64,000 nucleotides of DNA from Flavobacterium sp. YO12 (GTDB lineage: Bacteria > Bacteroidota > Bacteroidia > Flavobacteriales > Flavobacteriaceae), in contig NZ_NRQU01000016.1 of assembly GCF_004119495.1 (NCBI RefSeq), forward strand, positions 1 to 64,000, written 5' to 3'. Each line of letters begins with the position of its first letter. The first letter of the stretch is position 1. A program made the position numbers and the translations under genes. The notes beneath the pieces are model-generated. The model made no database searches, was not told where the DNA came from, and saw only the letters and a list, made by a program, of their open reading frames with translations. Positions 1 through 7,442 of this stretch are shown one piece after another.

Positions 1-87
1 CAGATTATAAGTTTACATGAACCACATCCGCAAAGAGTTTTGAAGGGATATCAACTTGATATTATTATTGAACATTTGGAATTATAA
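1..87 (+). CDS. hicA: HicA-family toxin, C-terminal fragment (cut by window start)
   Basis: Only the last 28 codons are inside the window; the frame is open from base 1 to TAA at 85-87. The visible residues include LHEPHP and end in DIIIEHLEL, which resembles the C-terminus of HicA-type mRNA interferases (a small dsRBD-like fold that cleaves mRNA). The catalytic His would lie upstream of the window and cannot be checked. The strongest support is the next gene, a HicB-like antitoxin one base downstream. Identity rests on this short tail plus context. Confidence 0.65.
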   Translation, partial: QIISLHEPHPQRVLKGYQLDIIIEHLEL

Positions 88-88
88 A

Positions 89-439
89 ATGAAAAACTAT
101 TTAGAATATAACGGCTATATTGGTACATTAGAATTTTCTGCAGATGATAAAATATTCTTTGGAAAAATTCACGGTATAAATGATTTAGTAACTTTTGAAG
201 GTTCTTCAGTTACAGAATTGGAAGAATCTTTTAAAGAATCTGTAAATGATTACTTAGAGACATGTAAACTATTGAATAAAGTACCTGATAAAACGTATAA
301 AGGTTCTTTTAATGTTAGAGTATCTCAGGAGTTGCATCAAAAAATAGCACTCTTAGCTACTAAAAAAGGATTAAACTTGAATGAAGTTGTAAAAGAAGCT
401 TTGTCTTATGTTGTCAAACATGAAGAAATTTTAAATTAA
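89..439 (+). CDS. hicB: HicB-family antitoxin
   Basis: 116 residues if started at the ATG at 89, one base after the hicA stop. An upstream in-frame start at 56 would lie inside hicA and is less likely. Residues about 1-60 resemble the HicB partial RNase H-like fold (GYIGTLEFSADDKIFFGKI, then a FEGSSVTELEESF stretch). The C-terminal third (FNVRVSQELHQKIALLA followed by LNLNEVVKEAL) looks like a ribbon-helix-helix DNA-binding segment. Known HicB proteins bind and neutralise HicA and repress their own operon. The toxin-antitoxin pair is inferred from order and spacing. Confidence 0.85.
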   Translation: MKNYLEYNGYIGTLEFSADDKIFFGKIHGINDLVTFEGSSVTELEESFKESVNDYLETCKLLNKVPDKTYKGSFNVRVSQELHQKIALLATKKGLNLNEVVKEALSYVVKHEEILN

Positions 440-440
440 A

Positions 441-472
441 AAATCCGAAACAGAAATGTTTCGGATTTTTTT
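441..472. terminator. bidirectional intrinsic terminator between hicB and the sanA-like gene
   Basis: A perfect 12-base stem (441-452 with 457-468) closes a GAAA tetraloop. T residues follow on the plus strand and A residues precede it, so it can end both hicB (+) and the convergent gene (-) whose stop codon begins at 471. Confidence 0.85.
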
Positions 473-1130
473 ATCGTTTATCTTCTTTAGAATAATTAGA
501 TTCTCCGTTAATATTAATTTCTCTGCCTAGAAAACGAGGTTCTCTATTTCTGAAAACATCAAAAAAGGATTTGAAAATCGAACCATATTCTCTAAAAGTC
601 ACATATTTATAACCCAAATATTCTCCTTTATTTGCAGAATATCCAACTGATTTAATTCCCAGTTTTTGACCGATATAAATCGCACGATTCAAATGATATT
701 CCTGAGAAATTAAAGTGGCTTTTTTGATTTTGAAAATGTGTTTAGCGCGATACATTGTTGAGTAAGTATCGAAACCTGCATAATCAATAAATATTTTGGT
801 GGTATCAACTCCGTGATTGAAACAATAGTTTTTCATAACCGTTAATTCGTCATATTCATCACGGCCATTGTCTCCAGAAAGTAAAATTTTATTAATACGT
901 TTTGCTTTCCAAAGCATAATTCCTGCGTCTAAGCGATCTTTTAAATATTTGCTCGGTTGATTTCCATTAATTCCTGCTCCAAAAATAATTCCAACATCAT
1001 TTTTAGGAAACCTTTTAATCGAATAATAAATGTTCTTTTTAGTTGAAGATTTCACATAATAATTTACCGATACAATGGCAATCAGTCCAATAATTAAAAG
1101 GTAAAACGCTATTTTAAAATATTTTTTCAC
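471..1130 (-). CDS. SanA/YdcF-like DUF218 membrane protein
   Basis: 219 residues. An N-terminal hydrophobic segment (about residues 5-25) is followed by a periplasmic DUF218 domain. Visible family features are VGIIFGAGINGNQPSKYL, the DRLDAGIMLWKA segment, ILLSGDNG, and SQEYHLNRAIYIGQKLG. In E. coli, SanA affects envelope permeability to vancomycin and the related ElyC affects peptidoglycan or polysaccharide assembly; the precise reaction is unknown. The gene is monocistronic, convergent with hicB and downstream of dcp on the same strand, with a terminator in between. The family call is firm and the function is open. Confidence 0.8.
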   Translation of the reverse strand: MKKYFKIAFYLLIIGLIAIVSVNYYVKSSTKKNIYYSIKRFPKNDVGIIFGAGINGNQPSKYLKDRLDAGIMLWKAKRINKILLSGDNGRDEYDELTVMKNYCFNHGVDTTKIFIDYAGFDTYSTMYRAKHIFKIKKATLISQEYHLNRAIYIGQKLGIKSVGYSANKGEYLGYKYVTFREYGSIFKSFFDVFRNREPRFLGREININGESNYSKEDKR

Positions 1131-1192
1131 GGCTTGTATTTGTAAGATTAAGATTTAAAAATACGAAGATAGTTAAAGTAAAACCAAATAAA

Positions 1193-1218
1193 AAACCGAA
1201 GTATTCCTACCTCGGTTT
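1193..1218 (-). terminator. probable terminator downstream of the M3 oligopeptidase gene
   Basis: AAACCGA (1193-1199) pairs with TCGGTTT (1212-1218). The A run at 1190-1195 becomes a U tract on the minus-strand transcript. It is positioned to end transcription of the gene whose stop is at 1275. Confidence 0.65.
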
Positions 1219-1232
1219 CAAAATTTAATTTT

Positions 1233-1271
1233 CTGAGAAACTTAGCAACTTAGAAGCTTAGTATCTTAAAA
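1233..1271. repeat. short-period CTTAG-word repeat
   Basis: The motif CTTAG recurs about every 10 bases (CTTAGCAACTTAGAAGCTTAG), flanked by degenerate copies. It lies between the M3 peptidase stop codon and its probable terminator, so it is likely transcribed as 3' UTR. It is one of several simple word-repeats in intergenic DNA of this window. Confidence 0.6.
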
Positions 1272-1274
1272 ATT

Positions 1275-3302
1275 CTATAATAATCCTGCTCTCTTCAATA
1301 AAGCTTCAGGTTTTGGTTCTTGTCCTCTAAAACGTTTATATAAAGTCATAGGATGTTCAGTTCCTCCTTTTGAAAGTACATTATCTTTGAATTTCTTTGC
1401 TACTTCTGTATTGAAGATTCCTTTTTCTTGGAAGTATTCAAAAGCATCAGCATCTAAAACTTCTGCCCATTTGTAGCTGTAATATCCTGAAGAATATCCA
1501 CCCTGAAAAATATGAGAGAAAGCTGTACTCATCGCATTTTCTTTTACATCTGGATATAATTGTGTATTGGCAAATTGTTCTGTTTCAAAAGCTTTTAAAT
1601 TTGTAATAGAAGTTGGGTCTTGTCCGTGCCAAGCCATATCTAATAATCCGAAACTTAACTGACGCAATGTTGCTAGACCTTCCTGAAAACTCGCACTTTC
1701 TTTAATTTTCTGTACATACTCAATCGGAATGATTTCTCCTGTTTCATAATGATTAGCAAACAAAGCCAAAGCTTCTGGTTCGTAACACCAGTTTTCCATA
1801 ATCTGACTTGGTAATTCTACAAAATCCCAGTAAACAGAAGTTCCAGATAAACTTGGATAAACTGTGTTTGCCAACATTCCGTGTAAGCCGTGTCCGAATT
1901 CGTGGAATAAAGTAGTCACTTCATTAAAAGTCAATAATGAAGGTTTTGTTTCAGTTGGTTTTGTAAAGTTGCAAACGTTCGAAATGTGAGGTCTTTCGTT
2001 TACGCCGTCTTTTACATATTGTGATTTAAATGAAGTCATCCACGCGCCGTTTCTTTTTCCCTTTCTTGGAAAGAAATCCGCATAAAAAATCGAAACTAAA
2101 TTGTTTTCAGCATCGTGAACTTCGTAAGTAGTAACTTCTTCATGGTATTTGTCTATATCAAAAACTTCGGTAAAAGTTAAACCGTATAATTTTTTGGCCA
2201 CTGTAAATGCACCGTCTAAAACTTTTTCTAATTGAAAATAAGGTTTCAGTTTTTCATCGTCTAAATTAAAAAGCTGTTGTTTTAATTTTTCAGAATAATA
2301 GGCGCCGTCCCATTTTTCAAGTTGTTCGATTCCGTCTAATTGTTTAGCGAAAGCAGTTAACTCAGCAAATTCTTTTTGAGCTGCCGGTTTTGCTTTTGCT
2401 AATAAATCATTCAAGAAAGAAAAAACTTTTTCTGGACTTTCGGCCATTCTTTCTTCTAAAACAAAATGTGCATGCGTTTTGTAACCTAATAAATTAGCTC
2501 TTTCAAAACGCAGTTTAGCAATTTTTAAAACATTTTCCTGATTGTCGAATTCGTTATTTTGAAATGCTTTTGCGCCAAAAGCAATTGCCATTTTTTTACG
2601 TAATTCGCGATTATCAGCATAAGTCAAAAACGGAACGTAACTTGGATGATCTAATGTAAAAATCCAGCCTTCTTTTTCCTGATTTTTAGCTAATAATCTT
2701 GCCGCTTCGATTGTTCCTTCCGGTAAACCAGATAAATCTTTTTCGTCTGTTAAATGCAGTTCGAAAGCATTCGTTTCTGCCAAAACATTTTCGCCAAACT
2801 GTAAACTCAATTTTGATAATTCTTTGTCGATTTCTCTCAATTGATCTTTCTTGTCTTCAGGTAAATTGGCTCCGTTTCTGGAGAAGCTTTTGTACTTTTT
2901 GTCTAAAAGAGTTGTTTGCTCCGAGTTTAGATTCAAACTTTCTTTTTGATCGTAAACGGCTTTTATTTTGGCAAATAAAGCTGCGTTTAGCGTAATGTCA
3001 TTTCCAAATTCAGATAATAAAGGCGAAACTTCCTGAGCAATTTTCTGCATTTCGTCATTCGTTTCAGCCGAATTTAAGTTGAAAAAAATACTAGAAAGAC
3101 GATCTAAAACATCGCCCGAAAAGTCCATAGCAACAACAGTATTTTCAAAAGTCGGCGCATCTGGATTGTTTACGATAGCGTCAATTTCGGCTTTAGCCAA
3201 AGCAATTCCTTCGTTGAATGCAGGAACATAATCTTCGATTTTAATTTGCGAAAAAGGGGCAGTATTATGTTTGGTATTGAAATATTGGGTTAAGACGCTC
3301 AT
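1275..3302 (-). CDS. dcp: M3-family zinc oligopeptidase / peptidyl-dipeptidase Dcp
   Basis: 675 residues, the usual size for Dcp/OpdA thimet-type peptidases. The zinc motif HEFGH lies at about residues 467-471 within TLFHEFGHGLHGML; a downstream conserved Glu follows in YWDFVELPSQIMENW. The C-terminal GGYSSGYYSYKWAEVLDADAF segment is a family hallmark. No signal peptide is visible, so the enzyme is probably cytoplasmic and degrades short peptides. The start ATG follows a large palindromic repeat. The assignment between Dcp and OpdA is by length and the sequence around the zinc site, so the subfamily is less certain than the family. Confidence 0.93.
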   Translation of the reverse strand: MSVLTQYFNTKHNTAPFSQIKIEDYVPAFNEGIALAKAEIDAIVNNPDAPTFENTVVAMDFSGDVLDRLSSIFFNLNSAETNDEMQKIAQEVSPLLSEFGNDITLNAALFAKIKAVYDQKESLNLNSEQTTLLDKKYKSFSRNGANLPEDKKDQLREIDKELSKLSLQFGENVLAETNAFELHLTDEKDLSGLPEGTIEAARLLAKNQEKEGWIFTLDHPSYVPFLTYADNRELRKKMAIAFGAKAFQNNEFDNQENVLKIAKLRFERANLLGYKTHAHFVLEERMAESPEKVFSFLNDLLAKAKPAAQKEFAELTAFAKQLDGIEQLEKWDGAYYSEKLKQQLFNLDDEKLKPYFQLEKVLDGAFTVAKKLYGLTFTEVFDIDKYHEEVTTYEVHDAENNLVSIFYADFFPRKGKRNGAWMTSFKSQYVKDGVNERPHISNVCNFTKPTETKPSLLTFNEVTTLFHEFGHGLHGMLANTVYPSLSGTSVYWDFVELPSQIMENWCYEPEALALFANHYETGEIIPIEYVQKIKESASFQEGLATLRQLSFGLLDMAWHGQDPTSITNLKAFETEQFANTQLYPDVKENAMSTAFSHIFQGGYSSGYYSYKWAEVLDADAFEYFQEKGIFNTEVAKKFKDNVLSKGGTEHPMTLYKRFRGQEPKPEALLKRAGLL

Positions 3303-3322
3303 AAGTAGAGTTTTTTAAAAGT

Positions 3323-3399
3323 AGTCAGTGGTCAGTTTTTTTAGTATTCAGTTCTCATAAAGACAACTACTGAATACTAAAAAACTGACCACTGATCAC
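3323..3399. repeat. long imperfect palindrome between dcp and purE
   Basis: The left arm (about 3323-3352) and right arm (about 3369-3399) are inverted copies around a 16-base centre; they differ by one T and a two-base change near the outer end. The arms are made of related words such as CAGTGGTCAGT and AGTATTCAGT. It lies six bases from the purE stop, so it can form a large hairpin in the purE 3' UTR, possibly acting as a terminator or 3' stabiliser. Confidence 0.85.
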
Positions 3400-3404
3400 T
3401 AAAT

Positions 3405-3890
3405 TTATTTATTAAGACCTTCCGCAGCTTTATTAACCGCAGCTTTCAATTCTTCTTTATAAGAAATAATAGTGTCAAGGACTTTTTTATCATGGCTTCC
3501 GATGATTTGTGCTGCTAAGATTCCCGCATTTTTTGCTCCGTTTAGCGCCACAGTTGCAACAGGAACACCGCCTGGCATTTGAAGAATCGATAAAACTGAA
3601 TCCCATCCATCAATCGAATTGCTTGATTTTACAGGAACTCCAATTACAGGAAGGGGAGACATTGAAGCTACCATTCCAGGTAAATGTGCTGCACCGCCCG
3701 CACCAGCAATAATTACCGAAATTCCGCGAGTATGTGCATTTTTACTGAAATCGAATAATTTTTCCGGCGTTCTGTGTGCCGAAACGATATCTACTTCAAC
3801 TTCTACATTAAATTGTTTTAATATGTCGATTGCATCCTGCATAACTGGCATGTCTGAGATGCTTCCCATTATAATAGCTACTTTGCTCAT
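3405..3890 (-). CDS. purE: N5-carboxyaminoimidazole ribonucleotide mutase
   Basis: 161 residues, typical of class I PurE. It converts N5-CAIR, the PurK product, to CAIR in de novo purine synthesis. Visible motifs are MGSISDMPVM, SAHRTPEKL with the catalytic His, and GAGGAAHLPGMVA for phosphate binding. It is downstream of purK on the same strand with a 108-base spacer, so the pair is probably co-transcribed from the purK promoter. The presence of purK next door supports the bacterial class I mutase rather than the class II AIR carboxylase. Confidence 0.97.
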   Translation of the reverse strand: MSKVAIIMGSISDMPVMQDAIDILKQFNVEVEVDIVSAHRTPEKLFDFSKNAHTRGISVIIAGAGGAAHLPGMVASMSPLPVIGVPVKSSNSIDGWDSVLSILQMPGGVPVATVALNGAKNAGILAAQIIGSHDKKVLDTIISYKEELKAAVNKAAEGLNK

Positions 3891-3982
3891 TGCTTTATTG
3901 TTTGTTTTATTTCAAGTTTCAAGTTTTGCTGGGACTAAAACTCTGCGACTGGAAATTGTTTATTTTTTTAGTTTAAAATTGC

Positions 3983-4012
3983 GACTAATCACTAATTACT
4001 ATTCACTAATCA
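3983..4012. repeat. ACTAATCAC word repeat running into the purK 3' end
   Basis: ACTAATCAC occurs at both ends of this stretch with the degenerate copy ACTAATTACTATTC between. The repeat overlaps the purK stop codon (3999-4001) and codes for its last residues (ISE), so an intergenic word-repeat has merged with coding sequence. Confidence 0.65.
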
Positions 4013-5153
4013 CCTTAATAGTGTTCTTAACTTCTTGCGCAATTCGTCTTGCTTCCGCCATATCTTCATTTACAATAGTCACGTGACCCATTTTTCTGAA
4101 CGGGCGAGTTTGTTTTTTTCCGTAAATATGTGGAGTAACACCATTCCATCCTAAAATGGTTTCGATGTTTTGATATACTACATTTCCAGAAAAACCTTCG
4201 GCACCAACTAAATTTACCATAATTCCGGCAACTTTGCTGTCTGTGTTTCCTAACGGAAGATCTAAAATAGCGCGTAAATGATTTTCGAATTGTGAAGTGT
4301 AACTTGCTTCGATAGAGTAATGTCCTGAATTGTGCGGGCGAGGAGCCACTTCGTTTACTAAAATCTCATCATCCTGAGTTTGGAACATTTCAACAGCCAA
4401 AAGTCCAACGTGATTGAAGTTTTGAGAAACATTCAAAGCAATTGCTCTTGCTTTTTCGGCCACTTTATCATCAATTCTTGCTGGGCAGATTACGTATTCA
4501 ACTTGGTTTGCTTCTGGATGAAATTCCATTTCTACAACCGGATATGTTTTTATTTCTCCTGATGGATTTCTTACCACGATTACCGCTAATTCATTTTTAA
4601 ACGGAACCATAGTTTCTGCAATACATTCGACATTTGGAAGAGTATCTAAATCAGAAACCTGACGAATAACTTTTACGCCATTTCCGTCATAACCAAATTC
4701 AGTACATTTCCATACAAACGGCATCTCGACTTCGCTCGATGTGACAGCAGATTTCAGTTCGTCTAAATTGTCAAATCTTTCAAAAGGAGCGGTTGGGATA
4801 TTATTTTTAGCGTAGAATTCTTTTTGAACGCCTTTATTCTGAATTCCTTTTAGAGTTTTTGGCGAAGGATAAATTTTTAAACCTTCATTCTCTAATTGTG
4901 TCAATGCTTCAAGATTGACTAATTCGATTTCAAAAGTAAGAACATCAACTTGTTTACCAAAGTTATAAACCGTTTCATAATCCATTAAATCACCTTGAAA
5001 AAATTTGTTGCAGGCAATTTTACTCGGCGCTTCGTCGCTTGGATCAAGAACATAAGTTTGTATGTCAAATTTTCTGGTGTCAAACAAAAGCATTTTGCCT
5101 AATTGTCCTCCACCTAAGATTCCTAATTTAAAATCAGAAGAAAAATAATTCAT
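3999..5153 (-). CDS. purK: 5-(carboxyamino)imidazole ribonucleotide synthase
   Basis: 384 residues from the ATG at 5153. An in-frame start further upstream (5201) is rejected because the promoter (5171-5201) lies inside that extension. PurK is an ATP-grasp ligase that joins bicarbonate to AIR. The N-terminus KLGILGGGQLGKML is the nucleotide-fold signature. NEVAPRPHNSGHYSIEA in the last third is the conserved Mg-ATP and substrate segment. It pairs functionally with PurE downstream. Confidence 0.96.
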   Translation of the reverse strand: MNYFSSDFKLGILGGGQLGKMLLFDTRKFDIQTYVLDPSDEAPSKIACNKFFQGDLMDYETVYNFGKQVDVLTFEIELVNLEALTQLENEGLKIYPSPKTLKGIQNKGVQKEFYAKNNIPTAPFERFDNLDELKSAVTSSEVEMPFVWKCTEFGYDGNGVKVIRQVSDLDTLPNVECIAETMVPFKNELAVIVVRNPSGEIKTYPVVEMEFHPEANQVEYVICPARIDDKVAEKARAIALNVSQNFNHVGLLAVEMFQTQDDEILVNEVAPRPHNSGHYSIEASYTSQFENHLRAILDLPLGNTDSKVAGIMVNLVGAEGFSGNVVYQNIETILGWNGVTPHIYGKKQTRPFRKMGHVTIVNEDMAEARRIAQEVKNTIKVISE

Positions 5154-5170
5154 TTTGTGTTGTGTTTTTG

Positions 5171-5201
5171 CAAAGATACCTTTTAATCTTTTTTTAGCCA
5201 A
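5171..5201 (-). promoter_or_regulatory. Bacteroidota-type promoter for purK-purE
   Basis: On the minus strand, TATCTTTG (5178-5171) matches TAnnTTTG exactly, and TTG (5201-5199) lies 20 bases upstream of it. Transcription would begin near 5163, giving a leader of about 10 bases before the ATG at 5153. This site decides the purK start. Confidence 0.8.
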
Positions 5202-5214
5202 AATTTAGTTTTTT

Positions 5215-5402
5215 GCCACAGATTAAAAAGATTAGAGTGATTTTTTTCGCCACGAATTAGACGAATTTTCACTAATTAATTTGGAAATTGAGTTAAATAA
5301 AAATTCGCAGAAATTAATGTAATGGCTTTGCCTGTCGCTATCACACGGGTCATGGCAAAAAGATAGAAACGGAAAATCTATTTACTCTTTTTAATCTGTG
5401 GC
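5215..5402. repeat. 188-base MITE-like inverted-repeat element
   Basis: Perfect 17-base terminal inverted repeats (5215-5231 and 5386-5402, GCCACAGATTAAAAAGA) flank 154 bases without a convincing gene. The similarity extends imperfectly a further 9 or so bases outwards. One internal word, CCACGAATTAGACGAATT, is itself repetitive. No transposase and no obvious target duplication are visible. It fills the spacer between the purK promoter and the stop codon of the HEAT-like gene. Confidence 0.75.
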
Positions 5403-5410
5403 TAAGAAAA

Positions 5411-5962
5411 CTATTCGATTTTTTTTAAAACTTCTCGAGCGACAGCTTTGTAAGCTGCGGAATGATCTCCGTAATCTTTGTTTAAAATTATTTGAAGTTC
5501 GGGATGAATCCAATCGTAATGATTTCCCAAAACATATAAAGTTCGTATTGAATATGCTTTTGCAGCCACTTTTACATCATTTATAAGCCAATCGAAACTT
5601 GCTTCGATGCAATCCTGCAGATTTTCTTCGGACATAAGAATGCTGTTTTCATCTTTTTTATAATGTGATTTTACTAGAAGTTGTGTCACTTTTGCAATTG
5701 GCCGAATGGAACTTTCATCTTTAAGTACTTTTAAATTTGAACAGAAAAAATCAAGATGAGGTTGAAGCCAAAGAAGCTCTTCGTAAGACACAAATTCGAG
5801 GATCCAACAGGCTTTGTGATTGTTTTTGTCTTCGGGCGTAAAACAAATAGAAACTAATTCGTTAAAAAATTGAGGGCTTTCAAGAATGAACTGAGCGCAC
5901 TTTAAGCGATTTTCTCTATGAGCCGTAACATAATCCAGTTTTTCTTGCAGTTCGGAAAGCAT
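5411..5962 (-). CDS. uncharacterised helical (HEAT-repeat-like) protein
   Basis: 183 residues with no signal peptide and no membrane segment. The sequence is a series of amphipathic helices (CWILEFVSYEELLWLQPHL, IRPIAKVTQLLV, VAAKAYSIRTLYVLG, SAAYKAVAREVLKKI), typical in feel of HEAT or armadillo-like solenoids; WILEFV and AAKAYSIRTL recall HEAT units. No catalytic motif was found. It is upstream of purK on the same strand but separated by an inverted-repeat element and the purK promoter. It is divergent from hpt, with its own promoter. Function unknown; the purine neighbourhood is suggestive only. Confidence 0.75.
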   Translation of the reverse strand: MLSELQEKLDYVTAHRENRLKCAQFILESPQFFNELVSICFTPEDKNNHKACWILEFVSYEELLWLQPHLDFFCSNLKVLKDESSIRPIAKVTQLLVKSHYKKDENSILMSEENLQDCIEASFDWLINDVKVAAKAYSIRTLYVLGNHYDWIHPELQIILNKDYGDHSAAYKAVAREVLKKIE

Positions 5963-5986
5963 TTTTTTGAATTTGATTTAAAAATA

Positions 5987-6015
5987 CAAATTTAGGCTCA
6001 ATTTTCGGTTCTCAA
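5987..6015 (-). promoter_or_regulatory. promoter for the HEAT-like gene
   Basis: Minus-strand TAAATTTG (5994-5987) matches TAnnTTTG and TTG (6015-6013) lies 18 bases upstream. It is 25 bases before the ATG at 5962 and back to back with the hpt promoter, giving a compact divergent promoter region. Confidence 0.6.
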
Positions 6016-6027
6016 ATTCGAAATCTG

Positions 6028-6035
6028 TATCTTTG
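6028..6035 (+). promoter_or_regulatory. -7 element for hpt
   Basis: TATCTTTG matches TAnnTTTG exactly, 24 bases before the chosen hpt ATG at 6060. No clean -33 TTG is present at the expected distance. It overlaps the upstream in-frame ATG at 6033, which is one reason to reject that start. Confidence 0.6.
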
Positions 6036-6059
6036 TCCATTATTTTAAATTTAAAAATA

Positions 6060-6590
6060 ATGATACAACTTCACGATAAACAATTTGTTCCGTTTATTTC
6101 GGCTAAAGAAATTGATTTTGCTTTGACTAAATTAGCTGCGCAGGTAGAAGATGATTTTGGAGATGATACTCCAATTTTTATTGGAGTTTTGAATGGCGCT
6201 TTTATGGTCGTAGCCGATTTTTTGAAAAAATATAAAAAACCTTGCGAGGTTTCGTTCATTAAAATGGCCTCTTATGAAGGTACTGAAACAACAAATTCGG
6301 TTAAAGAATTAATCGGAATCAATCAGGATTTGACTGGCAGAAGTGTTGTTGTTATTGAGGATATTATTGATACCGGAAATACTCTGGAAGAATTAAAACA
6401 TTTGTTTAAAGCACAAAATGTAAAACATTTTAAAGTGGCAACTTTGTTTTTTAAGCCTGAAGCTTATAAAAAAGATATAAAAATAGATTACATCGGAATC
6501 AGAATCCCGAATAAATTTATTGTAGGTTACGGATTAGACTATGATGGTTTAGGACGAAATCTTGGCGAAGTATACAAATTAGCAGAATAA
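6060..6590 (+). CDS. hpt: hypoxanthine phosphoribosyltransferase
   Basis: 176 residues from the ATG at 6060. An upstream in-frame ATG at 6033 would begin within the promoter -7 box. The enzyme salvages hypoxanthine (and guanine) to IMP/GMP using PRPP. The PRPP motif VVVIEDIIDTGNTL is plain at about residues 97-110, and the Lys-containing VSFIKMASYEGT and IGIRIPNKFIVGYGLDYD segments fit the purine pocket. Adk follows 74 bases downstream on the same strand, so the two may be co-transcribed. Confidence 0.95.
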   Translation: MIQLHDKQFVPFISAKEIDFALTKLAAQVEDDFGDDTPIFIGVLNGAFMVVADFLKKYKKPCEVSFIKMASYEGTETTNSVKELIGINQDLTGRSVVVIEDIIDTGNTLEELKHLFKAQNVKHFKVATLFFKPEAYKKDIKIDYIGIRIPNKFIVGYGLDYDGLGRNLGEVYKLAE

Positions 6591-6664
6591 TTTTAAAGAC
6601 ACACAACTATATATTCATTTTAAACTTCTTCGAAAATTAAGAAGTCACACAACTCACACGTATT

Positions 6665-7237
6665 ATGATTAACATTGTTTTATTTGGAAAGCCGGGAGCA
6701 GGAAAAGGAACTCAGGCAGAATTTTTAAAAGAAAAATACAATTTAACACATCTTTCGACTGGAGATATTTTTCGTTTTAATTTAAAAAATGATACAGACT
6801 TAGGTAAAAAAGCAAGAGTATTTATGGACAATGGAGAATTGGTTCCTTGCGAAGTTACTACTGCAATGTTAATAGATGAAGTAAATAAACATCCTAATAC
6901 AGCAGGATTTTTGTTCGACGGTTACCCAAGAACAATTGATCAAGCTGAGGCTTTAGATAAATTTTTGCCAACAATTGGTTCTAGCGTAACAGCGACAATT
7001 GCTTTAGAGGCTGATGACGAGATTTTGGTAGCACGTTTACTAGAAAGAGGAAAAACAAGCGGAAGAGCAGATGATCAGGACGAAGAGAAAATTCGTGTAA
7101 GATATCAGGAGTACAATGAAAAAACGGCTCCATTGATTGGTTATTATAAAGAACAAAATAAATTCCATGCTGTAAATGGTATTGGAACTATTGAAGAAAT
7201 TACAGAGCGCTTAACATCAGTTATAGATAATTTGTAG
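6665..7237 (+). CDS. adk: adenylate kinase
   Basis: 190 residues, the short form without a zinc-finger LID. It interconverts ATP, ADP and AMP. The P-loop GKPGAGKGTQAEF is at about residues 8-20; LSTGDIFRFNL forms the AMP site; FDGYPRTIDQAE and GRADDQDEEKIRVR carry the conserved Arg residues. The spacer before it contains a small hairpin (ACTTCTT 6624-6630 with AAGAAGT 6639-6645). It is followed by a palindromic intergenic element. Confidence 0.96.
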   Translation: MINIVLFGKPGAGKGTQAEFLKEKYNLTHLSTGDIFRFNLKNDTDLGKKARVFMDNGELVPCEVTTAMLIDEVNKHPNTAGFLFDGYPRTIDQAEALDKFLPTIGSSVTATIALEADDEILVARLLERGKTSGRADDQDEEKIRVRYQEYNEKTAPLIGYYKEQNKFHAVNGIGTIEEITERLTSVIDNL

Positions 7238-7260
7238 AAACTGATTGAGCTGAGAATTTA

Positions 7261-7371
7261 TCCCGATAGTTATCGGGACACTAAAAAAACTATTTTTCTT
7301 TTCCATAAAACGAGCTTCTCCCGACGCTTTGGGAGTTAACTGTTTTCTGGCGGGAAAAATTAGTTTTTTAG
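7261..7371. repeat. composite palindromic element downstream of adk
   Basis: Three nested or adjacent inverted repeats are present. TCCCGATA-GT-TATCGGGA occupies 7261-7278. CTAAAAAAACTATTTTTC (7281-7298) pairs imperfectly with the segment 7354-7371. Inside that, CTCCCGACGCTTTGGGAG forms a short palindrome near 7318-7335. The layout suggests a REP- or MITE-like element rather than a simple terminator, as no T run directly follows the first hairpin. Confidence 0.6.
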
Positions 7372-7442
7372 CTTCGGGCTAAAAGAATACCAAGATTACA
7401 ATAAAAATTAAATAACCAGACAAGTAACGAATCTACAAAACA

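Noticed and set aside
3619..4086. 155-codon open frame on the plus strand
   Set aside because: It lies antisense to purE and the end of purK, with no recognisable domain.
5153..5201. Longer N-terminus for PurK
   Set aside because: The purK promoter elements lie inside this extension, and the family N-terminus begins at the downstream ATG.
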